In this document: positions 8,484-16,700 of the stretch, piece after piece
How positions within the stretch are numbered: position 1 is the stretch's first letter
Layout: every line of letters starts with the position of its first letter
From: GCA-2746795 sp963747345
GTDB lineage: Bacteria; Chloroflexota; Anaerolineae; Promineifilales; Promineifilaceae
NCBI GenBank assembly: GCA_963747345.1
Contig: CAVVFA010000001.1
Span: 372,001-436,000 of the forward strand
Length of the DNA: 64,000 nucleotides
Direction of reading: 5' to 3'
The notes under the pieces: generated by a model
What the model saw: only the letters and a program-made list of their open reading frames with translations
What the model was told of the DNA's origin: nothing
The model's database searches: none
Made by a program: the position numbers and the translations under genes

Positions 8484-10129
8484 GCGACCACCTCCGCTTC
8501 AGTTTCTACGACTTCAACCATGTCAGCCCCATCAGTGAGCAAATCAAGGTATTCCTGACGGAAATAACGCAAGGGTGCTGAGTACCGGATTGGGGGCTGT
8601 TTGGCCTAAGCCGCAGAGACTGGTGTTTTGTACCATGTCACACAATTTTTCTAACAGAGTTAGATCACGTGAGCTGGCTTCACCCTTGTAAATTTTGTCG
8701 AGCAAATTGTGCATGTGGACGGTGCCGACGCGGCAAGGTACACATTTGCCGCATGATTCGGTCATGCAGAATTCCATGAAGTAGCGGGCCACGTCTACCA
8801 TGGAGGAAGATTCATCCATGATGATCATGCCGCCAGACCCCATGATGGAACCAAGTTGGCGTAAGGAGTCGTAGTCAACGGCCGTTTCAAAATGATCAAC
8901 TGGAATACAGCCACCAGAGGGCCCACCCGTCTGCACGGCTTTGCATTTCTTGCCGTCAGGCACACCGCCGCCCATGTCGAACACAATCTCGTTCAAAGTA
9001 ATGCCCATGGGCACTTCCAGGATACCTGTGTTTTGGATGGAACCGGCTAAGGCAAAGACCTTGGTGCCTTTGCTGCTCGGGGTGCCGATGCTGGCATACC
9101 ATTCGCCGCCTTTGCGCATAATGGAAGGTACATTGGCAAACGTTTCGACGTTGTTGATGAGCGTGGGATGTCCCCACAGGCCATATTCTGCCGGATAGGG
9201 GGGTCTGGGGCGCGGTGTACCGCGCTTGCCTTCGATGGAGGCAATCAGCGCTGTTTCTTCACCGCAAACAAAGGCACCGGCGCCGATGCGAATCTCGACG
9301 TTGAAGTTAAACGGAGAGCCACAGACGTTTTGGCCGAGAATGCCCATGCGCTTGGCCTGACGAATGGCTTTTTCCAGCCGCGTAATCGCCAGGGGATATT
9401 CGCCGCGTACGTAGATGTAGCCTTCGGTTGCGCCTACGGCGTAACCGGCCAGCGCCATACCTTCCAGCACCCGATGCGGATCGCTTTCCAGCACTGTGCG
9501 GTCCATGAAGGCACCGGGGTCGCCTTCATCGGCGTTGCAGATGATGTATTTGATGGGGCCGTCCATTTTGGCAACGGTTGTCCATTTGAGGCCGGTGGGA
9601 TAACCACCACCGCCACGTCCGCGTAAGCCGCTGGCGACGATTTCGTCGATGACTTCCTGGGGTTCCATTTCGGAAACGGCCGTTAACAAAGCCAAATACC
9701 CATCGGCGGCAATATATTCCTCAATCCGTTCCGGATCGATTTGGCCGCTGTTCTCCAGCACAATCCTGACCTGCCGTTGGAAGAAGGGCACATTGGTGTC
9801 TAATTTTAACCGTTCGACTGGCTTTTCCCCCAGAGAGGCAATAATTTCTTCCGCATCTGCTGGCTTTACATTTTGGTACATGACCGATTCGGTTTCGTCG
9901 TCAACTGTAGTGGTCACTTCGACCAGCGGGCCTTGGGCACAAAGCCCCATACAGCCGACCCCTTTCACCTGACAACCATGTTTGCCTACGCCTTCTTCCA
10001 GCGCCTTCTGCACGCTCATCGCTTTGCGAAGAGAGGCAGCCAGCCGCCATACACACTTTGGCAGTGTAAGGATAGGCGCCTGGCTATCTTTTCTTCTTCA
10101 GCGGTGATTTGCTCAAATTTCTCATACAT
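8480..10129 (-). CDS. hoxF: NAD-reducing diaphorase flavoprotein subunit HoxF (two frame breaks)
   Basis: NADH-binding FMN subunit, NuoF-like, with an N-terminal thioredoxin-like [2Fe-2S] domain. The FMN/NADH region shows GLRGRGGGGYPTGLKW and NADEGDPGAFMDR; the [4Fe-4S] motif is ESCGKCVPCRVGT with a later Cys in TSLCGLG. The full gene starts MYEKFEQITAEEEK at 10129, overlapping the hoxE stop. The frame changes between there and MSVQKALEEG near 10020, and again near 8573, where an extra G hides the ending RYFRQEYLDLLTDGADM before the TGA at 8480-8482. Reading from 10019 to 8544 alone gives only the central part. The breaks look like sequence errors, because all cofactor motifs survive. Confidence 0.92.
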
Positions 10130-10628
10130 CGTTTGCCATCACCTCCTGCAATTTCCCCACAAGCCCTTCTGCGGTGAGCTTGCCCACCACTTCGCCATCG
10201 ATGAGCGCCACTGGGCCTAAGCCGCAGGAGCCAACACAACGCGCTGTGAGCAGGGAGAGATTGCCATCTGCTGTCGTTTCTTCCGGTTTAATGCCATAGG
10301 TTCCTTCAATGGCTTTGAGTAAATCGGGAGCACCCTTGATGTAACAGGCCGTACCTGTGCAAGTGACACAGGCATGTTTTCCAGCCGGTTTTAAGCTGAA
10401 TAGATGATAAAAAGTGGAGACCCCATAAACTTGACTTAACGGCACACGCAATGATTCTGCCACAAAGTGCAAAGATTCTTCTTCGAGAAAACCAAAAGAC
10501 TCTTGCACGGTGTGCAGGGTTTCGATAAGGGAGTGCCGCTCATAGCCGTTACGGCGCATGGTTCCCTGGACGATTTTCCAGCGTTTATCGTCTGAAGGGA
10601 GTTCCACTTTGCGGGATTTCTGTAACAT
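10122..10628 (-). CDS. hoxE: Hydrogenase diaphorase subunit HoxE (NuoE-like)
   Basis: NuoE-type 24-kDa subunit, 168 residues, with a thioredoxin-fold [2Fe-2S] cluster: CTGTACYIKG supplies two Cys and CVGSCGLGP the other two. The segment YGVSTFYHLFSLKPAGKH is strongly conserved in HoxE/NuoE. It is the first hox gene transcribed; its stop overlaps the hoxF start. HoxE is thought to adjust electron flow between NAD(H) and other carriers in five-subunit Hox enzymes. Intact frame. The 172-bp spacer upstream separates it from formate dehydrogenase and holds the Rex/CRP-like operator. Confidence 0.95.
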   Translation of the reverse strand: MLQKSRKVELPSDDKRWKIVQGTMRRNGYERHSLIETLHTVQESFGFLEEESLHFVAESLRVPLSQVYGVSTFYHLFSLKPAGKHACVTCTGTACYIKGAPDLLKAIEGTYGIKPEETTADGNLSLLTARCVGSCGLGPVALIDGEVVGKLTAEGLVGKLQEVMANDV

Positions 10629-10685
10629 GAATACCTCCTGCCAAAATAGTTCGTAAATGCGGATAAATAATTTCGGACTTGTTAA

Positions 10686-10703
10686 TTGTGAATGTTTTCA
10701 CAA
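10686..10703. promoter_or_regulatory. Perfect Rex-type (or CRP-type) operator upstream of hoxE
   Basis: TTGTGA-ATGTTT-TCACAA: a perfect 6+6 inverted repeat with a 6-bp spacer, lying 58-75 bp before the hoxE ATG. This matches the consensus of the NADH-sensing repressor Rex (TTGTGA-N6-TCACAA), which controls fermentative and hydrogenase genes in many bacteria. CRP/FNR-family sites (TGTGA-N6-TCACA) have the same core, so the regulator is inferred from context: an NAD-linked hydrogenase favours Rex. Confidence 0.75.
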
Positions 10704-10800
10704 TAATAACAGTCGCCTATTATCGCTGATTTATAAATTTTTAACAGTGTTGATGATCATGCAATGACTGTGACAATCGGCACCTAAATGGACATGATCG

Positions 10801-12976
10801 TCAGTGTATCTGCACGGGGTCTTTGATCGCGCCGCGTGTGAGTAGGTTGTCTTGGTAGCCTGTGTCCCAACCTTCTGGGGGTGTGGTTTTTTGGACGGAA
10901 ACGGCCGTTGTCTTGTAATCTGGTATTTTGGCGCGGGCGTCTAGCTGCACGGTGGTGAGCACGTTGGCGGCCGCTTCGGCGAAGTGGAAGGGGATGAAGA
11001 TGGTGCCGCGCGGCGACCGACCTGTCACCAGCACCCGCAGTTTGATGGAGCCACGCCGTGAACTGACACTTCGATCCAATCTCCAGTCTCCAATCCCAAA
11101 TCTGCTGCATCTGATGGATCCATTTCGCAGGTGGCTTCGGGGTAGACTTCTTCCAGGCTGAGAACGGCCGCTCATGGTGCTGCCGTGCCAATGGTAGAGC
11201 ACGCGCCCGGTGCTGAGATTGAACGGGTAAGCGGCGTCGGGTTGTTCCGAGTGGGTGCCGTAGTCGATTTCCCAGAATTTGCCCCGGCCGCGCGGAAAAT
11301 CGTCGGCGAAGAGGAAGGGGGTGCCGGGATGGTCGAAGCTGGGGCAGGGCCAGTGCACGCCGCCTTCGCGGTCGAGGCGGTCGTAGTCGATGCCGTAGAA
11401 GTCGGGGGTGAGCTGGCGCATTTCTTCCCAGATTTCAGACGGATGGCTGTAGTTGAAGCCGGCGGAGAGCTGCACACCGAGCCGCTGCTTCTACCCGTCG
11501 CCCCAAATCGCAAATAATGTCCCAATCGGCGCGGGATTGGCCGACGGGGGCAACGGCCTGGCGCACGCGCTGGACACGGCGGTCGCTGTTGGTGAAGGTG
11601 CCGTCTTTTTCGGCGAAGCTGACGGCGGGCAGGATGACATCGGCCAGTTCGCCGGTTTCGTTGATGAAGATGTCCTGGATGACGAGCAGGTCTAGCTGTT
11701 CGAGGGCGTGGCGGGTGTGGGCCTGATTGGGTTCGCTCATCATGGGGTTTTCGCCGACGACGAACATGCCGCGCACGGCGCCCGTTATGGCGCCATCGAC
11801 CATTTCAGTGGCGGTGAGGCCCGGAACTGGGTTGAGGGAAATGCCCCAATGCTGCTCGAATTTGGCTTGGATGTCCGGGGTGGCGACGTCTTGGTAGGCG
11901 GTGAAGACGCCAGGGAGACCGCCGCTGTCGGAGCAGCCTTGCACGTTGTTTTGGCCGCGCAGGGGGTTGAGACCGGTGCCTGCTTTGCCGACGTGGCCGC
12001 ACATGAGGGCGAGGTTGGTGAGGGAGAGGGTGTTGTCGGTGCCGTGGGTGGATTGGCTGATGCCCATGCCCCAGTAGATGGCGGCGCGGTCGGCGTTGGC
12101 GTAGAGGCGGGCGGCTTGACGGATGCTGTCGGCGGGCACACCGCTGACCTGTTCGGCCCATTCGGGGGTGAAGGTTTCCAGGGATTCGATGTAGCTTTCA
12201 AAGTCTTCGGTGCGGTCACGGATGAAGCTGTCGTCGGTGAGTCCTTCTTTGACGATGACGTGGGCCATAGCCTGGAAGACGGCGACGTCGGTGCCGGGGT
12301 TTTGACGCAGCCAGAGGGTGGCGAAGTCGGTCATGCCGATTTGGCGCGGGTCGATGACGATGAGTTTGGCTCCGTTTTGGCGCACCGCTTTTTTGAGGAA
12401 GTTGGAGATGACGGGGTGGGTTTCGGTGGTATTGGAGCCGGTGACGATGAAGGTGTCGAGGTTTTCCATTTCGGCGATGGAATTGGACATGGCGCTGGAG
12501 CCGATGGCGAGTTGGAGGCCGGTGACGGAACCCGCGTGGCAGAGGCGGGCGCAGTGGTCGATGTTGTTGGTGTGCAGGAGGGAGCGCACGAATTTTTGGA
12601 AGATGTAGGTGTCTTCGTTGGTGGCTTTGGCGCTGGCGTAGGTGGCTATCGCATCACCGCCGTGCGCTTTGACGATGCGCACGAGTTCATCGGCGACGAA
12701 GTCGAGGGCTTCGTCCCAGGTGGCTTCGCGCCAGATGGGTGTGGCGGAGCGTCCTTCTTGGCGGTTGGCGCGGATGAGGGGTGTTTTGACGCGGCCGGGG
12801 TGTTTGACGTAGTCGGTGCCGAAGCGACCTTTGACGCATAACATGCCGTAGTTGGGGGCGGCGTCGAAGGGGGCTTCGACGGCGTAGATGTAGTCGTCTT
12901 TGATGTTGAGGTTGAGCTGGCAGCCCACCCCGCAGTAGGGACAGGTGGTGCGGACTGTACGCTCGGGGGTGATCAT
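10801..12976 (-). CDS. Formate dehydrogenase catalytic subunit, molybdo/tungsto-enzyme (several frame breaks)
   Basis: Molybdopterin oxidoreductase of about 725 codons, FdhF-like. N-terminal [4Fe-4S] motif CPYCGVGC plus the Cys in GMLCVKGRFG; catalytic segment ARLCHAGSVTGL has Cys (not selenocysteine) as the metal ligand; bis-MGD contacts include VTGSNTTETHPV and GMGISQSTHGTDN. The first 490 residues read in one frame (to about 11490). The C-terminal cofactor domain continues in other frames (PDFYGIDYDRLDREGG, DAADLGLETGDWIEV, SRRGSIKLRVLVTG, then to the stop at 10801), so at least three breaks are needed. It lacks a NuoG-like N-terminal ferredoxin extension, so it needs external partners. 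The hox genes directly downstream suggest HoxEFU may connect it to NAD; that is inference. Confidence 0.88.
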
Positions 12977-12991
12977 GTGGAGTTTCCTTTT

Positions 12992-13032
12992 GCCCCCTCC
13001 CTAGCCCTCCCCCGAAGGGAGAGGGGACTTGG
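12992..13032. repeat. Dispersed C-rich/G-rich palindromic repeat, copy 1
   Basis: Block CCCCTCCCTAGCCCTCCC followed by AAGGGAGAGGGG, self-complementary and able to form a hairpin. A near-identical copy is at 20983-21022. It lies just upstream of the formate dehydrogenase start. Confidence 0.7.
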
Positions 13033-13050
13033 TCGGGGATTGTAAATGGT

Positions 13051-13110
13051 CTATTGATATTCCGGGTGTTGGGCGATGAATTTGTTTAGGCCGGAAACGG
13101 CCGTTTCTTC
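13051..13110 (-). pseudogene. 3'-terminal remnant of the SnoaL-like gene
   Basis: The minus strand encodes about 18 residues, ETAVSGLNKFIAQHPEYQ, then a stop at 13051-13053. The complete gene at 13675-14147 ends ETAVTGLDKFIAQHPEYQ. Both tails are in the same orientation and contain AACGGCCGTTTC. The remnant begins just after the hicA toxin gene, so hicAB is flanked by direct repeats of the SnoaL-like gene tail. Confidence 0.8.
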
Positions 13111-13120
13111 ATCATGTCAA

Positions 13121-13300
13121 TTAATCTATTTCTAATTGTTTGCGTATGATTACACACAGGGAGTCTTTGATTTCGACATGGCGGGGAATGGGAGCTTTAC
13201 GGCCGTTTCGCGGATTGATGTAAATGTCATGTCGTTTGCCATGACGCTCCAGGTAACAGCCAGATTGAACCAATTCACGAATGAATTTTGTGCGTTTCAT
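13121..13300 (-). CDS. hicA: HicA-family mRNA interferase toxin
   Basis: A 59-residue protein starting MKRTKFIRELVQSGCYLERH. HicA toxins are small double-stranded-RNA-binding-fold ribonucleases that cleave mRNA. The family signature is present: the catalytic His in LERHGKRHDIYINP, then NGRKAPIPRHVEI. The ATG (13298-13300) overlaps the hicB stop by 4 bp, the normal coupled hicB-hicA order. AACGGCCGT-like sequence inside the gene encodes its NGR. Intact and of usual length. Confidence 0.85.
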   Translation of the reverse strand: MKRTKFIRELVQSGCYLERHGKRHDIYINPRNGRKAPIPRHVEIKDSLCVIIRKQLEID

Positions 13301-13503
13301 AATGCCAGGGCTAAATCTTTCGTTTTGGCATTGGGATGAGATGTATCAGGTTCTGATTCCATCATCATTTGATAAGCATCCTGGATGTTTTCTTCTAGTT
13401 CTTCAAGTGTTTCTCCCTGGCTAAAAATGCCAGGAATTTCCTTTATTTTGCCTACATACCACTCATCATCAATCCAATATTCAAGGGTAAATATCTTTTC
13501 CAT
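13297..13503 (-). CDS. hicB: HicB-family antitoxin
   Basis: A 68-residue HicB-like protein, MEKIFTLEYWIDDEWYVGKI, with the degenerate RNase-H-like fold signature PGIFSQGETLEELEENIQDA. It neutralises the adjacent HicA toxin. The start at 13503 is chosen because AAGGAGA lies 6-7 bases upstream. The same frame is open further upstream to 13611, giving an alternative N-terminal extension (MNPQQNDPDIDMLSEYDLDI), described separately. No DNA-binding domain is fused to the C-terminus, so this is a short HicB. Confidence 0.8.
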   Translation of the reverse strand: MEKIFTLEYWIDDEWYVGKIKEIPGIFSQGETLEELEENIQDAYQMMMESEPDTSHPNAKTKDLALAL

Positions 13504-13611
13504 TTTTGTTTCTCCTTGTTGGTGATGATATTTGCCACGAATGCCCTTGGCAATATCTAAGTCGTATTCAGATAACATGTCTATATCTGGATCATTTTGT
13601 TGAGGATTCAT
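13504..13611 (-). CDS. Short leader reading frame in frame with hicB
   Basis: From ATG 13611 the frame reads MNPQQNDPDIDMLSEYDLDI then AKGIRGKYHHQ and continues into hicB without a stop. The segment EYDLDIAKGIRGKYHHQ resembles the N-terminus of a short antitoxin-like family (EYDFS..xRGKY). It may be a HicB extension or the stump of a separate antitoxin fused by loss of its end. The strong ribosome site just before MEKIF argues that HicB is also made alone. Confidence 0.35.
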
Positions 13612-13617
13612 GATGAA

Positions 13618-13650
13618 ATTATAGCATGAAACGGCCGTTACCCATGCCAC
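13618..13650 (-). promoter_or_regulatory. Putative promoter of hicB-hicA
   Basis: A perfect -10 box TATAAT (minus strand, 13623-13618) lies 6 bases before ATG 13611, with AACGGCCGTT in the -35/-10 spacer. If used, the transcript would be almost leaderless for the 13611 start but would carry a 100-base leader for the 13503 start. Confidence 0.4.
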
Positions 13651-13674
13651 TGTTTACTGAACACTGTTCACTGT

Positions 13675-14147
13675 TCACTGATATTCAGGATGCTGGGCAA
13701 TAAACTTATCCAAGCCGGTAACGGCCGTTTCTCTTACTTTCTTCTGCACCATGGGCGTCCAGCCGAGGAAGGTGCCGGTGGGGCCGAGGGCCATGCGCGT
13801 CCAGCGCCAGAGGTCGAAGGTGTCTTGATGGTCGATGATGAGGTTGTCTTCGATTTGGAAGGCGGCTTCGATGATGTTGTGAACCTGATGGTTCCCTGAG
13901 AAGGTGTAGGTTGCTTCCCAATGGGCGGTGGCAGAACGGCCGTTTGCCTGCACATTATTAAAGGTGACTTGTAGATCGGTGCCGCGTGCGCAGAGCATGT
14001 GCCACATGGCTTTGGCGCGATTGCCGTGCAGGTCGGTGAAGACGGGGTCGGCGAAGTGGATTTGGGGGTGGTAGCAGGCGATCATGGCGGCGTGGTCGCG
14101 TTGTTGGAAGGCGGTGTAGAAGGTTTCGATGAGGGTTTGTTATTCAT
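13675..14147 (-). CDS. SnoaL-like / NTF2-fold protein (one frame break near the start)
   Basis: Small alpha+beta-barrel protein of the nuclear-transport-factor-2-like group. The main part reads MIACYHPQIHFADPVFTDLH through to DKFIAQHPEYQ. Upstream, another frame gives QTLIETFYTAFQQRDHAA, the expected first helix, with an ATG at 14147; a single-base gap just after that ATG explains the break. Family members bind small ligands or act as isomerases or hydratases; no specific function can be assigned here. The gene directly follows the DUF1801 gene, and its 3' end is duplicated at 13051-13110. Confidence 0.75.
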
Positions 14148-14507
14148 TGAGCTGCTCCCTTGGGCTTGTTTAACGGCCGTTTCCTGGAGCATTTGTTTGA
14201 TGGTGGCTTCGGGCAGTTGGTCGATGCGGGTGAAGCGGATGCAGCTTTTGCCGCAGTTGAGGTGGCCGAGTTCTTCTTTGTGGGCGGCGACGACTTCGGT
14301 GTCCATGTAGAGGCTTATGTAGTTTTTTTGGGATTTGAAGCTGCATATGAGGGCGTCTTGGGCGATGCCGGGCATGTTGTATTCGATGACTTCGCGGGCA
14401 TCGGGCAGGGCTTGGTCTATCCAGGTGCGCAAGGTGGTGAGGGATTCGCGGCGATTGTCGGGCAGGGTTTGCAGGTAGTCGTCTACGGCGGGTGATTTTT
14501 GAGTCAT
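14082..14507 (-). CDS. DUF1801 / YdhG-like protein
   Basis: YdhG/YjbR-like small protein with N-terminus MTQKSPAVDDYLQTLPDNRR and the family segment REVIEYNMPGIAQDALICSF and SQKNYISLYM. The domain is a single-layer fold related to a frataxin-like or CyaY-like shape; its role is unknown. The start at 14507 has GGAGG close upstream. As read, the frame runs on to 14082, but the conserved part ends near ETAVKQAQGSS at about 14150, where the SnoaL-like gene starts; the true end is probably there and the overlap is caused by a frame break. Confidence 0.75.
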   Translation of the reverse strand: MTQKSPAVDDYLQTLPDNRRESLTTLRTWIDQALPDAREVIEYNMPGIAQDALICSFKSQKNYISLYMDTEVVAAHKEELGHLNCGKSCIRFTRIDQLPEATIKQMLQETAVKQAQGSSSMNNKPSSKPSTPPSNNATTPP

Positions 14508-14784
14508 GAGTCCTCCGGGAAAGATAGAGATAGGGTGTAGAGATAGAGATAGAGTGGATGGGCGGGATGATGATGGGAATATTATACAGGAAAGTGGGGA
14601 GAGGGGGGAACGGCCGTTTCTAGTTGACAACCCGCTAAAAATATTGGCACAATACGGCCATTGCGTGACCTTCTTTATTAGCGTGGCACGGTATCGGGGA
14701 GCCAAGGACAATTCAACAGTGGAAAAGCGAACAAAAGAAAATCCTTGGCAGTTAAAAACACCACCGCAAGCATCGGACTATGAA

Positions 14785-14882
14785 ACTGGACACTGGCGTT
14801 TTTGCCCGCTACCAGTGTAGCGCGATTTGGCAAATCGCGTTACGGCTCCAGAGGTGGTAGCTAATTTCGCCAGACTCCAGTA
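14785..14882. repeat. MITE-like short inverted-repeat element, copy 1
   Basis: About 98 bp bounded by ACTGGACACTGGCG and its imperfect inverse CGCCAGACTCCAGT, with an internal hairpin CGCGATTT-GGC-AAATCGCG. A second copy with the same ends and the same kind of central hairpin is at 59447-59550. Non-coding. Confidence 0.65.
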
Positions 14883-14984
14883 TGAAATGTATCCGGAATA
14901 ATCGGATGCGGGCGATTTGATTGTCGATTGTTAAATCTTAATTGGTTATGAGGCGCGTATTTTGCGACTTGTTTGAATGGGTGA

Positions 14985-15010
14985 AGCCAGTCTGGGGACT
15001 GGCTTTTTTT
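14985..15010 (+). terminator. AGCCAG hairpin with T-run, copy 1
   Basis: AGCCAGT-CTGGGG-ACTGGCT followed by seven T: a Rho-independent terminator-like stem. Closely related stems occur at 15864-15888 and 24527-24554, all outside genes, so it is also a repeat family. Confidence 0.5.
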
Positions 15011-15094
15011 ATGTGTGGGGATGGGGGTGACGGCATTGGGTAAACCGCGAAAAATGTTTTGAAATAGCCAAGATAGCAATTGCGGTTTCCTTCA

Positions 15095-15146
15095 GGGAAT
15101 TCACAAAACAGCGCTTTTTAATCAAAGAACTTTTTGTGAATTACCC
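15095..15146. repeat. Short inverted repeat with GGxAATTCACAAAA ends
   Basis: Arms GGGAATTCACAAAA and TTTTTGTGAATTACCC around a 22-bp centre. A single arm (GGTAATTCACAAAACAG) recurs right after the channel gene at 33364-33380. Confidence 0.55.
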
Positions 15147-15433
15147 AGGCAAATGCAGGAAAGTTTTCGGAAATAAAATGGTGCGAAACCCGCTTTTGCT
15201 TAACAGAATCACTGTGCACGCTTTGAGCCGTTATGGTGTGGTGTAGGGTAAGTTCCAGGGTTTTCCAGGAAGGTTTCAGGGAGGTTTTAGCTTTGAAGAA
15301 TAGGTTATGAATAGGGTTTAAATAAGGTATGAATAGGATATGAATAGTCAATACTAATACGGATTAGGGTTGGAGAAGGCAGGAGCAGGAAGGACTGGGG
15401 ATGTTGGGGAGAGAATTGTCAATTGTTGATTTA

Positions 15434-15756
15434 GCAATTCCAATTATGACCTGTTTGTCGCCGTCGCCACCGATTGAAATCGGTCGCTGCCATGAAAAAC
15501 ACGCTAAAGCGCGTTTGTTGCGTCTCTTATAACGTGCTTTTGTACTTTAAGAAAATAAATCAGGTAATCAATTGCAGAGTTAGGCACGCTTTTGTGCCAC
15601 ACGCTTACATGCCGGGTTCAACGAGACCCGTTCGCACGTGGGCGTGCGAACTCCGCCTAAAGGAGATTACCCAAATAATTATTTAAAGTGCAATAGCACG
15701 TTTTTTGTAACAGGTTATGAATTCATTCATAGCAAGGGTAGCATAATTGGAATTGC
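15434..15756. repeat. 323-bp structured element with perfect 15-bp terminal inverted repeats
   Basis: Left end GCAATTCCAATTATG (15434-15448) and its exact inverse CATAATTGGAATTGC (15742-15756). Inside lies a nested long inverted repeat: AACGTGCTTTTGTACTTTAA at 15531-15550 pairs with 15683-15702 with two mismatches. Further stems include ACCGATT-GA-AATCGGT (15469-15484), GCACGCTTTTGTGC, and TTCGCACG-TGGG-CGTGCGAA (15631-15650). I see no convincing coding frame. A shorter relative is at 24568-24740. Candidates are a MITE, a REP-like array or a structured RNA. Confidence 0.7.
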
Positions 15757-15798
15757 GGTGGTTGATTGGGGCGTTATCGTTCAAGAAAAAAATGAGTG

Positions 15799-15854
15799 AC
15801 ACGGAGAAACACGGAGAAACATGGAGTAGGCACGGAGGGACACGGAGAAAGACA
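15799..15854 (+). repeat. Tandem ACACGGAGAA repeat
   Basis: About five units of (A)CACGGAGAAA with slight variation. The unit is non-coding and sits between the 323-bp element and another AGCCAG hairpin. Confidence 0.6.
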
Positions 15855-15863
15855 GGTTTGAGT

Positions 15864-15888
15864 AGCCAGTTTGGGGGCTGGTTTTTTT
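15864..15888 (+). terminator. AGCCAG hairpin with T-run, copy 2
   Basis: AGCCAGTTTGGGGGCTGG followed by seven T. Terminator-like stem and second member of the small repeat family also seen at 14985 and 24527. Together with the entries above it describes the 14508-16182 gap, in which I see no gene. Confidence 0.45.
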
Positions 15889-16182
15889 GTGGGGAAGGGG
15901 AGACTGTTTCCCTCGCTAGTACCCCGTTTTCATGATGGCGAAATGTGCAAAATGTATGACATCCGTCACAGTGCCGAACTGCTTTTGGTATGTTATCCTT
16001 GTACTCGTGTAAGGTGTATTGCGAAGGGTGCGGTATAGTAATCCAAGAGCGTATTTATTTTTAGGGCAGTTACCCGAAACGGCCGTTATCCGCACCTTTC
16101 AAGCGATGAGATAATATTGCCAACCATGTGGGGTGGCTGGTTTTAGCCAGGCAATAAAAAAATACAAACAAAGGAGAATTTC

Positions 16183-16566
16183 ATGGGCTTTTTAAGCGGT
16201 ATATTAGGCAATGCCAGTGAAGCAGATGCCAAACAAATACAAGAAAAATTTAAGGATCTGTTTGTTCCAGATGAAGAAGTGCAGGCTGCCTTCATCATCA
16301 TTCGTGACTCTTTTATCTTTACCGATAAACGGTTGATTGTGGTGGATGTACAAGGAACGACGGGCAAGAAAACTGAATACCTCAGCGTTCCTTATAAATC
16401 GATTAAATTTTTCTCTGTGGAAACGGCCGGCACTTTTGACCGTGACGCTGAATTGAAGGTATGGGTTTCTGGTGATCGTCATGCCCCTACCATCAGCAAG
16501 CAAATCAAAAAAGGTATTGATATTGTGGGCTTGCAGCGCACGCTGGCTTTTTTTGTGTTGAGTTAG
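16183..16566 (+). CDS. Bacterial PH-domain protein
   Basis: 127-residue protein of the bacterial PH-domain family (bPH_1). MGFLSGILGNASEADAKQIQ leads into VPDEEVQAAFIIIRDSFIFT, then FTDKRLIVVDVQGTTGKKTE and YLSVPYKSIKFFSVETAG, the normal beta-sandwich order. Members are cytosolic or membrane-associated small proteins of unknown ligand. AAAGGAGA lies 5 bases before the ATG. The C-terminus is a helix (ISKQIKKGIDIVGLQRTLA). It precedes the restriction-modification gene by 134 bp on the same strand, but no functional link is evident. Confidence 0.85.
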   Translation: MGFLSGILGNASEADAKQIQEKFKDLFVPDEEVQAAFIIIRDSFIFTDKRLIVVDVQGTTGKKTEYLSVPYKSIKFFSVETAGTFDRDAELKVWVSGDRHAPTISKQIKKGIDIVGLQRTLAFFVLS

Positions 16567-16700
16567 AGATAAAGGGTAGCGGCCGGGTGACCTCAAGGTG
16601 GGTTTGTTTTTAAGTTTAGCCATCTGAAAACGGCCGTTACCAAAACCCACACACCAGGTATCCATTTTAGGTGGCTTTTCTATACACAGGAGTGGCATTC

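Noticed and set aside
9168..9626. Open frame antisense to hoxF
   Set aside because: Shadow of the conserved FMN/NADH domain; no family resemblance.
11080..11100. Insertion of the GGAGATTGG repeat in formate dehydrogenase
   Set aside because: The similar DNA encodes DLGLETGDWIEV, the normal conserved segment of the family, so the resemblance is by chance.
12480..12560. Possible selenocysteine formate dehydrogenase
   Set aside because: The catalytic codon in ARLCHAGSV is a normal Cys codon; no in-frame TGA and no SECIS-like need.
11708..12841. Long open frame antisense to formate dehydrogenase (377 codons)
   Set aside because: Gly/Val/Asp-rich mirror of a GC-rich gene; no motif, while the opposite strand carries the full molybdoenzyme signature.
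15434..15756. CRISPR array
   Set aside because: Hairpins differ from each other and there is no regular repeat-spacer spacing; no cas genes are near.
14508..16182. tRNA or rRNA genes in the long gap
   Set aside because: Stem-loops lack the tRNA cloverleaf and TTCGA arm; none found elsewhere in the window by eye either.
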